In this document: in pieces, positions 35,135 through 43,643 of the stretch
Numbering within the stretch: position 1 is the stretch's first letter
Layout: the number at the start of each line of letters is the position of its first letter
Assembly (NCBI GenBank): GCA_012522855.1
Contig: JAAYJQ010000012.1
Location: 167,476 to 231,475, forward strand
Length of the DNA stretch: 64,000 nucleotides
Reading direction: 5' to 3'
Origin: Bacteroidales bacterium
GTDB lineage: Bacteria > Bacteroidota > Bacteroidia > Bacteroidales > UBA932
Notes under the pieces: generated by a model
What the model saw: only the letters and a program-made list of their open reading frames with translations
The model's database searches: none
What the model was told of the DNA's origin: nothing
Translations under genes and position numbers: made by a program

Positions 35135-36647
35135 GTTGGTAAACGGTTTCGAGGGTGTAGGAGGAATCTTGTGTGAAGAGGGCTTTGACCAGCGCGTCGA
35201 TGACGGCTTTGGAGTCGCCTATGTAGTCCCCGGTTCCGTGGTGGATGAATCCGTGGCATTCATAGCCGGTGCGCTCGGAACCATTGTCCCAGAGGAAGGG
35301 GGCCAGTCCGTAGGTCTTCGCAGCTTTGAAGACATATTCCAGATAGTAACGCTGGAACAATTTTTCACGTGCCGTGGACCGGTTCACGCAGCCGGTCTCG
35401 CCGAGGTAGCAGGGAATGCCCTTGTCCACGTAGGCTGCATGTAGTTTGGCGAAGGTGGAGCGGATCGCCGCTTCACCCGAATCCGGCACCCTCCCCGCTG
35501 CACCGGTATGTCCCCATTCACTGAATTTCGCAAAAAGGGTGTAGTCGCTCGGATCGTAGCAATGGACGGAAATCAGGAGCCGATCTGTCGCGCTGTCTTC
35601 CGGGAGCGTCAGGTGTCCGATGGTCAGGTCCGGATTTGTGCAGTACCCCGGTATTCCGAGGTAGCGCGTCGCATTCTGTCCGCCCGTTGCCCGGACTGCA
35701 TCCACGAAGGCTTGGTTCCAGGCATTCAGGCATCGGTATTGCGCTCCGCCGTCTGTTCGGTTTTCACCCCATCCCCATCCCCCGTCATGGATCTCGTTGA
35801 ATGCTTCGAAGATCAGCCCGTCGTCCGCTTGCTTGAAACGTTCCGCGATCTGTCCCCAGACAGCTTTGATCTCGGTTACGATGGCGGCTTGCCGGGCGGG
35901 ATCTTTCGCAGCGGACTTGATGTCCAACCAATGGGCGCTATCGGCTCCGTCGTGGTGGATGTTGATGATAACGGTCAGGCCGACTTCCCGCGCCCAACCC
36001 ACGAGTTCCGCCACCCGTTCCAGCCATACGGCATCCAATGAATATTCCGGCGCAGCCCCAATGTGACCGAGCCAGGTCACGGGGATCCGCACGGAGGTAA
36101 ATCCTTTTTTCTTCAATCCTTGGAAGGTTTCTCGCGTAGCGACCGGATTTCCCCATACAGTCTCGCCGGCAACTCCGTTGGAATGGGCATCCATCTGATT
36201 TCCGAGGTTCCAGCCCAGTCCGAGCTTCCGCGCTATTTTCCAGGCTGCGTTGTTGCCGGGAACGGGCAGGTCGGGATTCTCAACGGCTCCCGCCTGGCTA
36301 ATGTCCACTTTGACTTTTTCGCCGTCGCAGACGACCGAGAGGGTGGCTGTCCGGGAATGGGAGCCGACATTCTCTTCCACAGTCACGGTCACCTCCGTCC
36401 GATGGGCGGTGAAGTTGCCTGTTCTCGCCCTGCACCAGTTCGCATCGCTGACCACGGCCGGTTTCGAGGTGCCGGTCACTGTCAGACTCTGGCTGCCGGT
36501 CGAAGCCGCGAACGATAAGGCTGTCGGAGATACGGCAAGCGGTACGGTCTCTGCATCGGCTGGGTTTTCATTGCCTTTGCAGGAGCAACTTCCGCTGAAG
36601 GTGAGGAAGAGGGAAAGCAGCGTGAATAGCAAGGATTTCATTCTCAT
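35124..36647 (-). CDS. GH5 endo-glucanase/mannanase with BACON domain, lipoprotein
   Basis: 507 residues. The Cys-rich signal end (FSGSCSC) predicts lipidation. Residues of about 40-115 form a BACON domain (ISQAG ending), common in Bacteroidetes surface enzymes. The GH5 barrel follows: GLGWNLGNQMDAH, TSVRIPVTW, acid/base Glu in FEAFNEIHDGGW, and nucleophile Glu in YLGETGC. The pattern GWNLGNxxDA fits the GH5 group that acts on beta-1,4-glucans and mixed glucomannans (for example subfamily 4 or 2), so glucomannan backbone cleavage is likely. Overlaps the second GH26 gene by four bases. Confidence 0.9.
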   Translation of the reverse strand: MRMKSLLFTLLSLFLTFSGSCSCKGNENPADAETVPLAVSPTALSFAASTGSQSLTVTGTSKPAVVSDANWCRARTGNFTAHRTEVTVTVEENVGSHSRTATLSVVCDGEKVKVDISQAGAVENPDLPVPGNNAAWKIARKLGLGWNLGNQMDAHSNGVAGETVWGNPVATRETFQGLKKKGFTSVRIPVTWLGHIGAAPEYSLDAVWLERVAELVGWAREVGLTVIINIHHDGADSAHWLDIKSAAKDPARQAAIVTEIKAVWGQIAERFKQADDGLIFEAFNEIHDGGWGWGENRTDGGAQYRCLNAWNQAFVDAVRATGGQNATRYLGIPGYCTNPDLTIGHLTLPEDSATDRLLISVHCYDPSDYTLFAKFSEWGHTGAAGRVPDSGEAAIRSTFAKLHAAYVDKGIPCYLGETGCVNRSTAREKLFQRYYLEYVFKAAKTYGLAPFLWDNGSERTGYECHGFIHHGTGDYIGDSKAVIDALVKALFTQDSSYTLETVYQHAP

Positions 36648-38101
36648 TTCAAATCATCTCTGTTTAACGTGTGTATGTTCGAGAGCGCATTTTTCCAGTC
36701 GGTGGCCGTGTTGTTCCAGATATAGCCCCCGTCCGCATTCCGCGCGTACAGAACCGGCTGGCCGTTCTCGAAATTGTACCAGTTCATGAAATAGCCCCAG
36801 GGAGCATCCGCCGCGAAGAAGCCATCGATGTCCAGCAAATTGCCGAACTCGCTGAGCACGACCATCTTCCTGCCGTAAACCGATGCGTTCACCAACTGGA
36901 AAGCGCCTGCTTGCGTCGAATTCTTCGGAACATACAAGTCAGCCCCGACAATGTCCACATAGTTGTCGCCGGGATACCATTCCCGTAATTTTCCGACATC
37001 CGCAAGTTGTCCCTTGTCGCTGGTCTGGACGGTGAAGACCCAAATCAGGTTGTGGAGTCCGTAGGTCTCCGTCAATTGGTCGCGGAGGTACTGCCAGAGC
37101 CGGATGAGCGCGGGGCCGCCGTCGGTGCCCCACCAGAACCAAGCTCCATACGTATAGTCGCCTGCGGCTTCGTGCAGCGGGCGGAAAAGCACCGGAATGC
37201 CGGCTTCCTGCAGGAGTTTCAAGAAGCCCGCCAGTTTGGCGATCTGGGCCTTCATGATCCGGTTTTGCCAGGTTCCCTCCGTCAAGGCGGCGTCCGCCTT
37301 GAAAGCGGGGACCATCTTCGAATAAAAGGAGTAGGTGTTCAGATCCGTCGTCCCTTCCGCTGGCGGGACGGCCCAGTGCCATCCGATCTGGATGATGCTG
37401 CCGGCAGTCCAGGCATTCCGGACAGGAGTAATGTCTCCGTAGTCCGGACAAGTGTCCCAGCTGTCGGGGGGCCAGTCCAGGAACAGATAGTCGAAACCGA
37501 CGATGGCCGGATATTCCCCGGTCAGGCTTGCGATGTAATCCGTGTAAGAAGTGTCCCATGCGGTGCCGCCCATGGCGCCGCTGAGGGTTTTGGTGCCGTA
37601 GTATCCCAACAATTTCGCATAGAGGGCTTTCGCGGCTGGGGTTGCGGCTGGATCGGTGAGGATCTCAGCGGGGTTGCGGGGGTACACGCTCGGCTCCACT
37701 TCCTTCATCGAAAACGTCAGCCGGATAGCGGCCGCCGGATTGTTCCGGTAACCGCTGACCGCCCCCTCGGGGATCGTCAAGGTGTACGAGGTCCCGGATT
37801 GCAGTCCGGAGAGCTTGACCGTCACCTCCTTGTTGTAGGCATGCACGCTCTCTACGACTGCGGTTCCTGCGGAGATCCCCCCTTGGGCGGATCTCGGACA
37901 TTTGACATTCTGGTCATAGGTGAGCACGACCGTCAAGTTGCTGCCCGTCAAATCTGCCGCTCCGTCTGACGGTGTCGTGGACACCAACACGGGGGGCGCG
38001 GCCGGTTCTTCGTCCGGTTGCGTCTGCCGACAGGCGGCCGGCAGCAGGAAGAGCAGGGTCCAGACCAGCCGCAGCATCGCATGCTTCTTTGAGAAAGCCA
38101 T
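36644..38101 (-). CDS. GH26 beta-mannanase with N-terminal Ig-like (Big_5) domain, lipoprotein
   Basis: 485 residues from ATG 38101; a second Met at 38077 is possible. Lipobox LLPAAC. An Ig-like domain (VLVSTTPSDGAADLTGSNLTV to IRLTFSM, about 35-130) spaces the catalytic domain from the membrane. The GH26 motifs are FRPLHEAAGDYTYGAWFWWG (acid/base) and VVLSEFGN (nucleophile). Likely a surface endo-mannanase that starts polymer breakdown, the shorter GH26 acting later; that division is inferred. Confidence 0.9.
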   Translation of the reverse strand: MAFSKKHAMLRLVWTLLFLLPAACRQTQPDEEPAAPPVLVSTTPSDGAADLTGSNLTVVLTYDQNVKCPRSAQGGISAGTAVVESVHAYNKEVTVKLSGLQSGTSYTLTIPEGAVSGYRNNPAAAIRLTFSMKEVEPSVYPRNPAEILTDPAATPAAKALYAKLLGYYGTKTLSGAMGGTAWDTSYTDYIASLTGEYPAIVGFDYLFLDWPPDSWDTCPDYGDITPVRNAWTAGSIIQIGWHWAVPPAEGTTDLNTYSFYSKMVPAFKADAALTEGTWQNRIMKAQIAKLAGFLKLLQEAGIPVLFRPLHEAAGDYTYGAWFWWGTDGGPALIRLWQYLRDQLTETYGLHNLIWVFTVQTSDKGQLADVGKLREWYPGDNYVDIVGADLYVPKNSTQAGAFQLVNASVYGRKMVVLSEFGNLLDIDGFFAADAPWGYFMNWYNFENGQPVLYARNADGGYIWNNTATDWKNALSNIHTLNRDDLK

Positions 38102-38159
38102 CTTTTTCGTCGGTAATAGGGTTCCCGGAGGAGGTATCATCCTCTTCCGGAAAAAATGT

Positions 38160-40556
38160 TTACAGCATGGTGATCTGGGTCACGGTGAGGTTCTTCCCCT
38201 GGACGATCAGGGCGTAACCCCAGTTCTGAATGGCCGTCATGGCCGCCAGTTTGCCTTCATCAACCGTGAAGGAGATGTACCCGTCGGCCGCGCCGGTGGA
38301 ATTGTCCTGGTTGAACTGCGCGCCGATCTCGGGGAAGCTCATCATGCTCCAGTGTCCGTCAAAGATCTGCATGGACCATTCCGCCGGGTTGGCAGCCGTG
38401 AAATAGACTTTCACGACATTCCCGATCGCGAGGCCGGCGTTGATCCAGTCATTCTCGGTGCCGAGTTCCAGGTTGTTGGCGTAGTTGCCGGTTTCCCGGG
38501 AACCTTCCCAGATGGTCTTCTCCTGCGGGATCTCCTGCAGGATTTCCACCTTCGTGAAGATCAGGTCGGATCCCTGGATGATCATGCCGCAGTTGCCCAT
38601 ATCCCCGAAGGCTCCCTTTTTCGCCTGGATGTTGTCCAGAATCGTCTGGGTCAAGATCACCTCGGTGCAACGGTCCAGAATGCCGTCGGAGAACCATCCG
38701 TAGATATTGGTCGGAACCAGAGTGCCGTTGAATGTCACGGCGCCTTCGCCGGTGCCGTTGAAATTGATCTGGCTCCAGTCACCGTAGTTGACCTGCGCCT
38801 GCGCCCATGTCTGATCCTTCTGCGTGTAGTAGAAGCGCATCCGGGTGCCGGCCTTGACACCTTCGAACTTGGAAGCCGGAATAGCCACGCGGCCGCCGGA
38901 TCCCCAGGTAATCGTCAGGCTGCCTTCCCAGGCGATGATCCTGTTCAGTTCCAGCAGGACTTGGATCTGCGAAGGACAGGTTTCCATTTCGCCGCTCAGC
39001 AGTTGGAAGCGGATCGGGTAGGTTCCGATTCTGTTGTACGGCATGACGAACTGGATCTCGTCGTCTGTACGCAGGTAGTAGGTGTTCACCTTCGCCTCGC
39101 CGATGAAGATGTTCTCGATCATCAGGAAGTTTTCGCCCTTCAGGGTCACGATGTCACCGATGTGAACGGCGGAAGGTAGTTCGTTGACGATGATGAACGA
39201 ATCGTAGCTGAGGGTGATCGTTTCCGCGGGTTCTACGGTTTCGCCGTTCGCCAGCGTCAGCGTCAGTTTGCCGGAAACGGAGGTGTTGGCAGTGGTGACC
39301 AGGATCTTTCTTGCTTCCGCAGTGAATTCCACGTCTTTCCCGCCCAATTTGATCCCCGTGATCAGATCCAGGTCCGTTCCCGTAAGGGTGATCGTTTCGC
39401 CGGCCATGAGCGCAAGCGGACTTACGCCGGTCACGGTCGGGTGTACCAAGGTGTAGGGCACGGTCACCGCATCGGCATTCGCCATGGTGAAGGTGATGTC
39501 CCCCTCGGTGGCTGCAGCAGGGACCTTGACCGTGATCTTGTTGTTTGCATAGGTGAAGGTGATGTTCTTCGCATCGGGGAACGACACGGCTGTCACAAGG
39601 TCAAGATCCTTTCCGGTAATTTCCAGTTCAGAACCGGCCTTCACGGGCGTAGGGTTCACTTTCATTCCGGTCGGCTTGACCATTTCGATCGCGCCGGCTT
39701 TGAATTCCTTGTCGGCGAAACTGACGGCGAACACGTCCCCGCTCCGGGTTTCGGCAGGGAGGGAGAACGTGAGGATCTTGCCGTCTTCGGAGATTGTGAA
39801 GTCCGTCACGGTGACATCGCCTGCGAGCCGGATCTGCCGGATCATCTGCAGATATGTCCCTGTGATGGTCGCGGTCTCCTCCGGTTTGACCGGTGTGATT
39901 TTGAGGGAGGACACCGTCGGGTCGCCGATTACAAGATCCTCCTCGGAATAGAGCAGGTTCGCGATCTCACCTTCATCCGAGAGGATGATGGGGCCGCTCA
40001 CGGCCGTGAAGGGAATCACGACCTTTGCTTCGTACCGGCTCACCGGTTCTACCGCCACCGTTTCACCGCCCGCGAAGGTTACGGATTTGATGAGGTTCAT
40101 GTAGTCGCCCCTGAGGGTGACCCGCTCGCCCGGCATGCTGACGGCATTGACCGTCGAAAAAGAATCGAATCGGATCGGCTCGTCGTAGGTGAGCTCGGCC
40201 TTCGTGGTGAAGGTCTGCCCCGTGGAAGCCTTGAGGGTCACCTTGCCCGGTTCCGGCCCGTCGACCGGAAGTTGGACGCGGATTTCACTGACGGCTCCCG
40301 AGCTTACGACTTCGATGTCCGTGATCGGAGACACACCGGGCACATTCACCTCGACGATTTTTTCGAGGTTGCTCCCGAAAAACCGCAGGGTTGCCCCGCG
40401 CATGACCGGATTGGGCCCGAACGAAGCGAGGTTCACAGCATCGTCCGGATACTGATCCGTGTTCAGTTCCTGTATGGAGCAGCTGAACAGCGCGACTGTC
40501 AAAAGACAGGCGGAAATCAGTTTGAAGAATCTGAGAATATGTTTCATGATGTTCAT
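38160..40556 (-). CDS. Surface glycan-binding lipoprotein with multiple IPT/TIG domains
   Basis: 798 residues. Lipobox TVALFSC. At least six tandem IPT/TIG-type Ig domains (about 85 residues each) can be read, repeating the pattern G-x-x-V-T-L-x-G-x-x-L-D-L, as in GETITLTGTDLDLITGIKLG and GSELEITGKDLDLVTAVSFP. A C-terminal beta-sandwich (about 560-798) ends GKNLTVTQITML and is the probable carbohydrate-binding unit. It takes the SGBP-B position after SusCD and would hold mannan at the cell surface. Twelve bases separate it from the preceding gene. Confidence 0.85.
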   Translation of the reverse strand: MNIMKHILRFFKLISACLLTVALFSCSIQELNTDQYPDDAVNLASFGPNPVMRGATLRFFGSNLEKIVEVNVPGVSPITDIEVVSSGAVSEIRVQLPVDGPEPGKVTLKASTGQTFTTKAELTYDEPIRFDSFSTVNAVSMPGERVTLRGDYMNLIKSVTFAGGETVAVEPVSRYEAKVVIPFTAVSGPIILSDEGEIANLLYSEEDLVIGDPTVSSLKITPVKPEETATITGTYLQMIRQIRLAGDVTVTDFTISEDGKILTFSLPAETRSGDVFAVSFADKEFKAGAIEMVKPTGMKVNPTPVKAGSELEITGKDLDLVTAVSFPDAKNITFTYANNKITVKVPAAATEGDITFTMANADAVTVPYTLVHPTVTGVSPLALMAGETITLTGTDLDLITGIKLGGKDVEFTAEARKILVTTANTSVSGKLTLTLANGETVEPAETITLSYDSFIIVNELPSAVHIGDIVTLKGENFLMIENIFIGEAKVNTYYLRTDDEIQFVMPYNRIGTYPIRFQLLSGEMETCPSQIQVLLELNRIIAWEGSLTITWGSGGRVAIPASKFEGVKAGTRMRFYYTQKDQTWAQAQVNYGDWSQINFNGTGEGAVTFNGTLVPTNIYGWFSDGILDRCTEVILTQTILDNIQAKKGAFGDMGNCGMIIQGSDLIFTKVEILQEIPQEKTIWEGSRETGNYANNLELGTENDWINAGLAIGNVVKVYFTAANPAEWSMQIFDGHWSMMSFPEIGAQFNQDNSTGAADGYISFTVDEGKLAAMTAIQNWGYALIVQGKNLTVTQITML

Positions 40557-40568
40557 ATGCTTGAAGGA

Positions 40569-41876
40569 TTATCCGATGGGCACGATGCGGATGTTGTCGA
40601 TGGCAAGCACAGGGTTGCACGTTGTGCCCTGAAGTCCGCCGTGCCAGAGGAAGAAGGTAAGTCCGGTCAGGAATTTCTTGGAGAAGGCAGTCGCGCATTC
40701 AGCATTTGCGTGTGTCCGGTTGAACTGTGCGAGCGGAATCGTGACGGTCTCCCACTTGTCGCCCGTGTCATAGGAACCGGTCGCTGCCCAAGGCATCCAG
40801 ACGGCGCGGGGAAATGCGGTGTTGGAATAGTAGGCATTCGACGCTGCGGAGTGTGTCACCTCGTCGTCGGAGGTGAGCATGATCTGCATGGCGGCGGAAG
40901 ACCAGGGATTGCTGCTCGGAATCAGCACCTCGAACTTTAACTGGAGGCCGCCTACGTCGTAGGTGTCGATGTACTCGGCGAACACAGGCAGGGATGAGAG
41001 AGCGGGATAGCCGCTTTCCGGGGTGCCGGGCCAGTAATTGAAGCAGAAGTTGTCCTCCGCCCACGTGGCGCCGATGCCGCTCTCCACTGTGGCTCCTCCG
41101 AAGTACAGATACGAACCGTCCAGAGCCTTCCAGGGATCATCGCCGGGATGATGGACGACACCGGCGCGCCAACCGTGCCCGGTTGCGAAACCACCGCGGC
41201 TGCCGTCCCAGTCAAAGAGGATGTTCCGGTCGTCGCGGTAATAGAACTTGCTCTTTCCGGTTCCGGAGAGAGACTTCACCGTCACGAAGCCCGGCTGCGC
41301 GCCTTCCGGAATGTGGAAGGATACGGAAGACGAACCGTTGAAGGTCATGTTAGCATGCGGCACATCCACGCCCGGGAAGGAAATTTGGAGCGGAATCGCG
41401 GCGTCATCGATGAGGAAGTCGCCGTACAAGGTGACCAGTTCTCCTTCCGCGGCCCATTCGTTCGAAAGCGTCGTGACCTTCGGAACGGGGGGAAGCACCT
41501 GGAAATCGAAGGTGACCGTGTCCTGATTCGCCGTAATCATGTAGATCTTGTTGGTCTGCACGGCGGGCATATTCTTCGGCACCGAAGTGAGCAGGGTGTG
41601 GTCCGTGATAAAACTCGTGTTCAGCAGAGCCTGCTGATCGTTGAACCAAAGTTCGGTAATGCTGCGCAGGTTGTCCCCGAGCAGGCACACCACCTCGTCC
41701 ATGTAGGCGTTGGTGATGTTGATGTCCCGGTCCGCATACCGGACGGAATAGACGATCGGGATTCCGTCGGCGACGGCATACCGATCCGGATAGTCGATCC
41801 GGTTGCAGGAAATCACGCCTGTCGCCAGTATCGAGGCCGCCAATATGCTTGTAATGAATTTATTCAGTGTTTTCAT
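40569..41876 (-). CDS. Surface glycan-binding lipoprotein (IPT domains plus binding domain)
   Basis: 435 residues. Lipobox GVISC. Two IPT-like domains (about 30-210) are followed by a C-terminal beta-sandwich that starts at NILFDWDGSRGG and ends LAIDNIRIVPIG. The latter layout is common in SGBP-type proteins (xyloglucan-binding-domain-like fold). It lies 12 bases after susD, the usual place of a SusE-like binding protein. The aromatic-rich ATWAEDNFCFNYWPG stretch is a candidate glycan platform. Confidence 0.83.
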   Translation of the reverse strand: MKTLNKFITSILAASILATGVISCNRIDYPDRYAVADGIPIVYSVRYADRDINITNAYMDEVVCLLGDNLRSITELWFNDQQALLNTSFITDHTLLTSVPKNMPAVQTNKIYMITANQDTVTFDFQVLPPVPKVTTLSNEWAAEGELVTLYGDFLIDDAAIPLQISFPGVDVPHANMTFNGSSSVSFHIPEGAQPGFVTVKSLSGTGKSKFYYRDDRNILFDWDGSRGGFATGHGWRAGVVHHPGDDPWKALDGSYLYFGGATVESGIGATWAEDNFCFNYWPGTPESGYPALSSLPVFAEYIDTYDVGGLQLKFEVLIPSSNPWSSAAMQIMLTSDDEVTHSAASNAYYSNTAFPRAVWMPWAATGSYDTGDKWETVTIPLAQFNRTHANAECATAFSKKFLTGLTFFLWHGGLQGTTCNPVLAIDNIRIVPIG

Positions 41877-41888
41877 GTTCGGTGCGGA

Positions 41889-43643
41889 TTAAAAATCGTA
41901 AGGATATTCGGCGCGTACATCCACGTGAATCGCAGGGGCGTCGGTCGCCATGTTTCCGTTGAATACCACGTCTTCCGTCGGGAAGGGGAGTGTAAAGCTG
42001 GACGGGGTGACGTTGGGATTGTCATAGAGGTCGTTGTAGACAACTGTGGAGGCATCCCAGGTTCCGGAATAGTCGAAGTTTTCACCCACGTATTCCTTGT
42101 ACACGGCGTCGATGCCGTTGAAGAAGGAGCGGCGCTGGGCTTTGAGTTCGTTGATGCAGGCCTGCATGTCGTAGTATGAGCGCCGGACATAGTCATACCA
42201 GCGGTCTCCTTCTCCGGCGAGTTCCAGCCGTCGTTCTTTCCAGATTGTGTCGAAGGTCACCGTCGTCACGGGCGTCGCGCCGGCGCGCTCGCGCACCAGG
42301 TTGACAAAGCGGAGGGATTCCGTGTTGTTGGTGTTCAATACGGCTTCTGCGTAGATTAAGTAGACGTCGGACAGGCGGAGCAGGTGTGTTGGCAGTTGAT
42401 TGGCCATGTTCTGCGGAGTAATGCCGGTGGCGTCGATATGGTCTTGATTGTCTCCGTACAGGTTCTTGACGTTGTTCGCGCCGGTCGGGCACTGGAGCGA
42501 TCCGCCGGGACCGCCCTTTCCGTAATCCTTGTCGTACACGAAGCGCAGGAAGTCGAAGCCTCCCTTGTCGGTCCAGAAATACGGATACTTGTCGCCGCCC
42601 AGCATCATGGTCGCGCGTCGGCGGACATCGGCATTGTTCCGGGTCGCCGGATTGGCGATCGCGCTGGTGCCGAAGGCTTCCTGCAGGTCAACGGAAGGGC
42701 CGCCCCAACCGCCCCAGCAGTCGCCGTTTTCATCGAAGCCGACCATCGCAAGGTCGCTTTGAAGGGTGTTCTGCTGCGTCCAGGGATCGCGGCCGCATTT
42801 CCAGAGCCAGGAGATCAGACATTCTCCGGTCTGGTTGAATCCCTTCAGGCGGAACACGTCTTCGTAGTTCGGGGTGAGGGTCCGGCCGGAATGGTCAATC
42901 ACGTCTTTCGCATACCTTGCGGCATTCGACAGATCTTCCGGACTCAGGCTGCCGGAAAGTCCTGCCCTCGTAAGATAGACTTTCGCGAGCAGCGCTTCAG
43001 CGGCATAGTAGTCGATCCGTTCGTAGTCAGCCCAGTCGGAGGTCTTCTTCGGCAGAAGTTCCATTGCCTTCTCCAGGGTCATGATGATGTATTCATAGAC
43101 ATCGGCTTTCTCTACCTTGCTGATGGTGTTGTAGTTGCCGGAATTGAGCAAGCCGGTGTTGTTGTGTACGATCGGCACCTCGCCGAAGGTACGGACCATA
43201 AAGAAGTAGGCGAAAGCTTTCCAGACGAGGGCTTCGCCGATGCACTTGTTCTTGGCCGTCTGTGAAGGGCCTTCCGACTTGAGCAAGTTGTCGATCACGA
43301 CGTTGGCGTGGCCGTTGACGGCCCATAGCGAATAGGACATGTTCACCAGATCCTGGTCGGTTCCGTTCGTGGTGAAATCCATGTACGGGCTGGAACCCCA
43401 GTACATATTGCCGGACATGACTTCTCCGATCTTGATGAAGCCGCGCTGGAAATCGTACCAAGGAGAGTTGTAGAGGTAGTTGACCCCTTGCTCGCACTGC
43501 GCGTCCGTTTTGTAGAAATTATCGGTGTTGTAGTTGTCTTCGGTCGGGCGGTTGAGGAATTCCTCGCAGGAAGCGAGTCCGATCAACAGCATGCCCATGG
43601 CGATTCCTTTGAATATAGTCATTGTTTTCATGTTCTTCAGCAT
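41889..43643 (-). CDS. SusD/RagB-like outer-membrane lipoprotein
   Basis: 584 residues. Lipobox GLASC at residue 25-26, then EEFLNRPTEDNYNTDNFY, the standard SusD opening. TPR-like helices (AKNKCIGEALVWKAFAYFFMVR) and the C-terminal ERRLELAGEGDRWYDYVRR motif are present. It forms the lid of the SusC pore and captures oligosaccharides. The ATG overlaps the susC stop (TAATG); an internal start at 43631 (MKTMTIF) is also plausible. Confidence 0.95.
   Translation of the reverse strand: MLKNMKTMTIFKGIAMGMLLIGLASCEEFLNRPTEDNYNTDNFYKTDAQCEQGVNYLYNSPWYDFQRGFIKIGEVMSGNMYWGSSPYMDFTTNGTDQDLVNMSYSLWAVNGHANVVIDNLLKSEGPSQTAKNKCIGEALVWKAFAYFFMVRTFGEVPIVHNNTGLLNSGNYNTISKVEKADVYEYIIMTLEKAMELLPKKTSDWADYERIDYYAAEALLAKVYLTRAGLSGSLSPEDLSNAARYAKDVIDHSGRTLTPNYEDVFRLKGFNQTGECLISWLWKCGRDPWTQQNTLQSDLAMVGFDENGDCWGGWGGPSVDLQEAFGTSAIANPATRNNADVRRRATMMLGGDKYPYFWTDKGGFDFLRFVYDKDYGKGGPGGSLQCPTGANNVKNLYGDNQDHIDATGITPQNMANQLPTHLLRLSDVYLIYAEAVLNTNNTESLRFVNLVRERAGATPVTTVTFDTIWKERRLELAGEGDRWYDYVRRSYYDMQACINELKAQRRSFFNGIDAVYKEYVGENFDYSGTWDASTVVYNDLYDNPNVTPSSFTLPFPTEDVVFNGNMATDAPAIHVDVRAEYPYDF

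Noticed and set aside
39441-40940. 499-residue plus-strand ORF
   Set aside because: Antisense to the IPT-domain lipoproteins, which have signal peptides and repeated domains.
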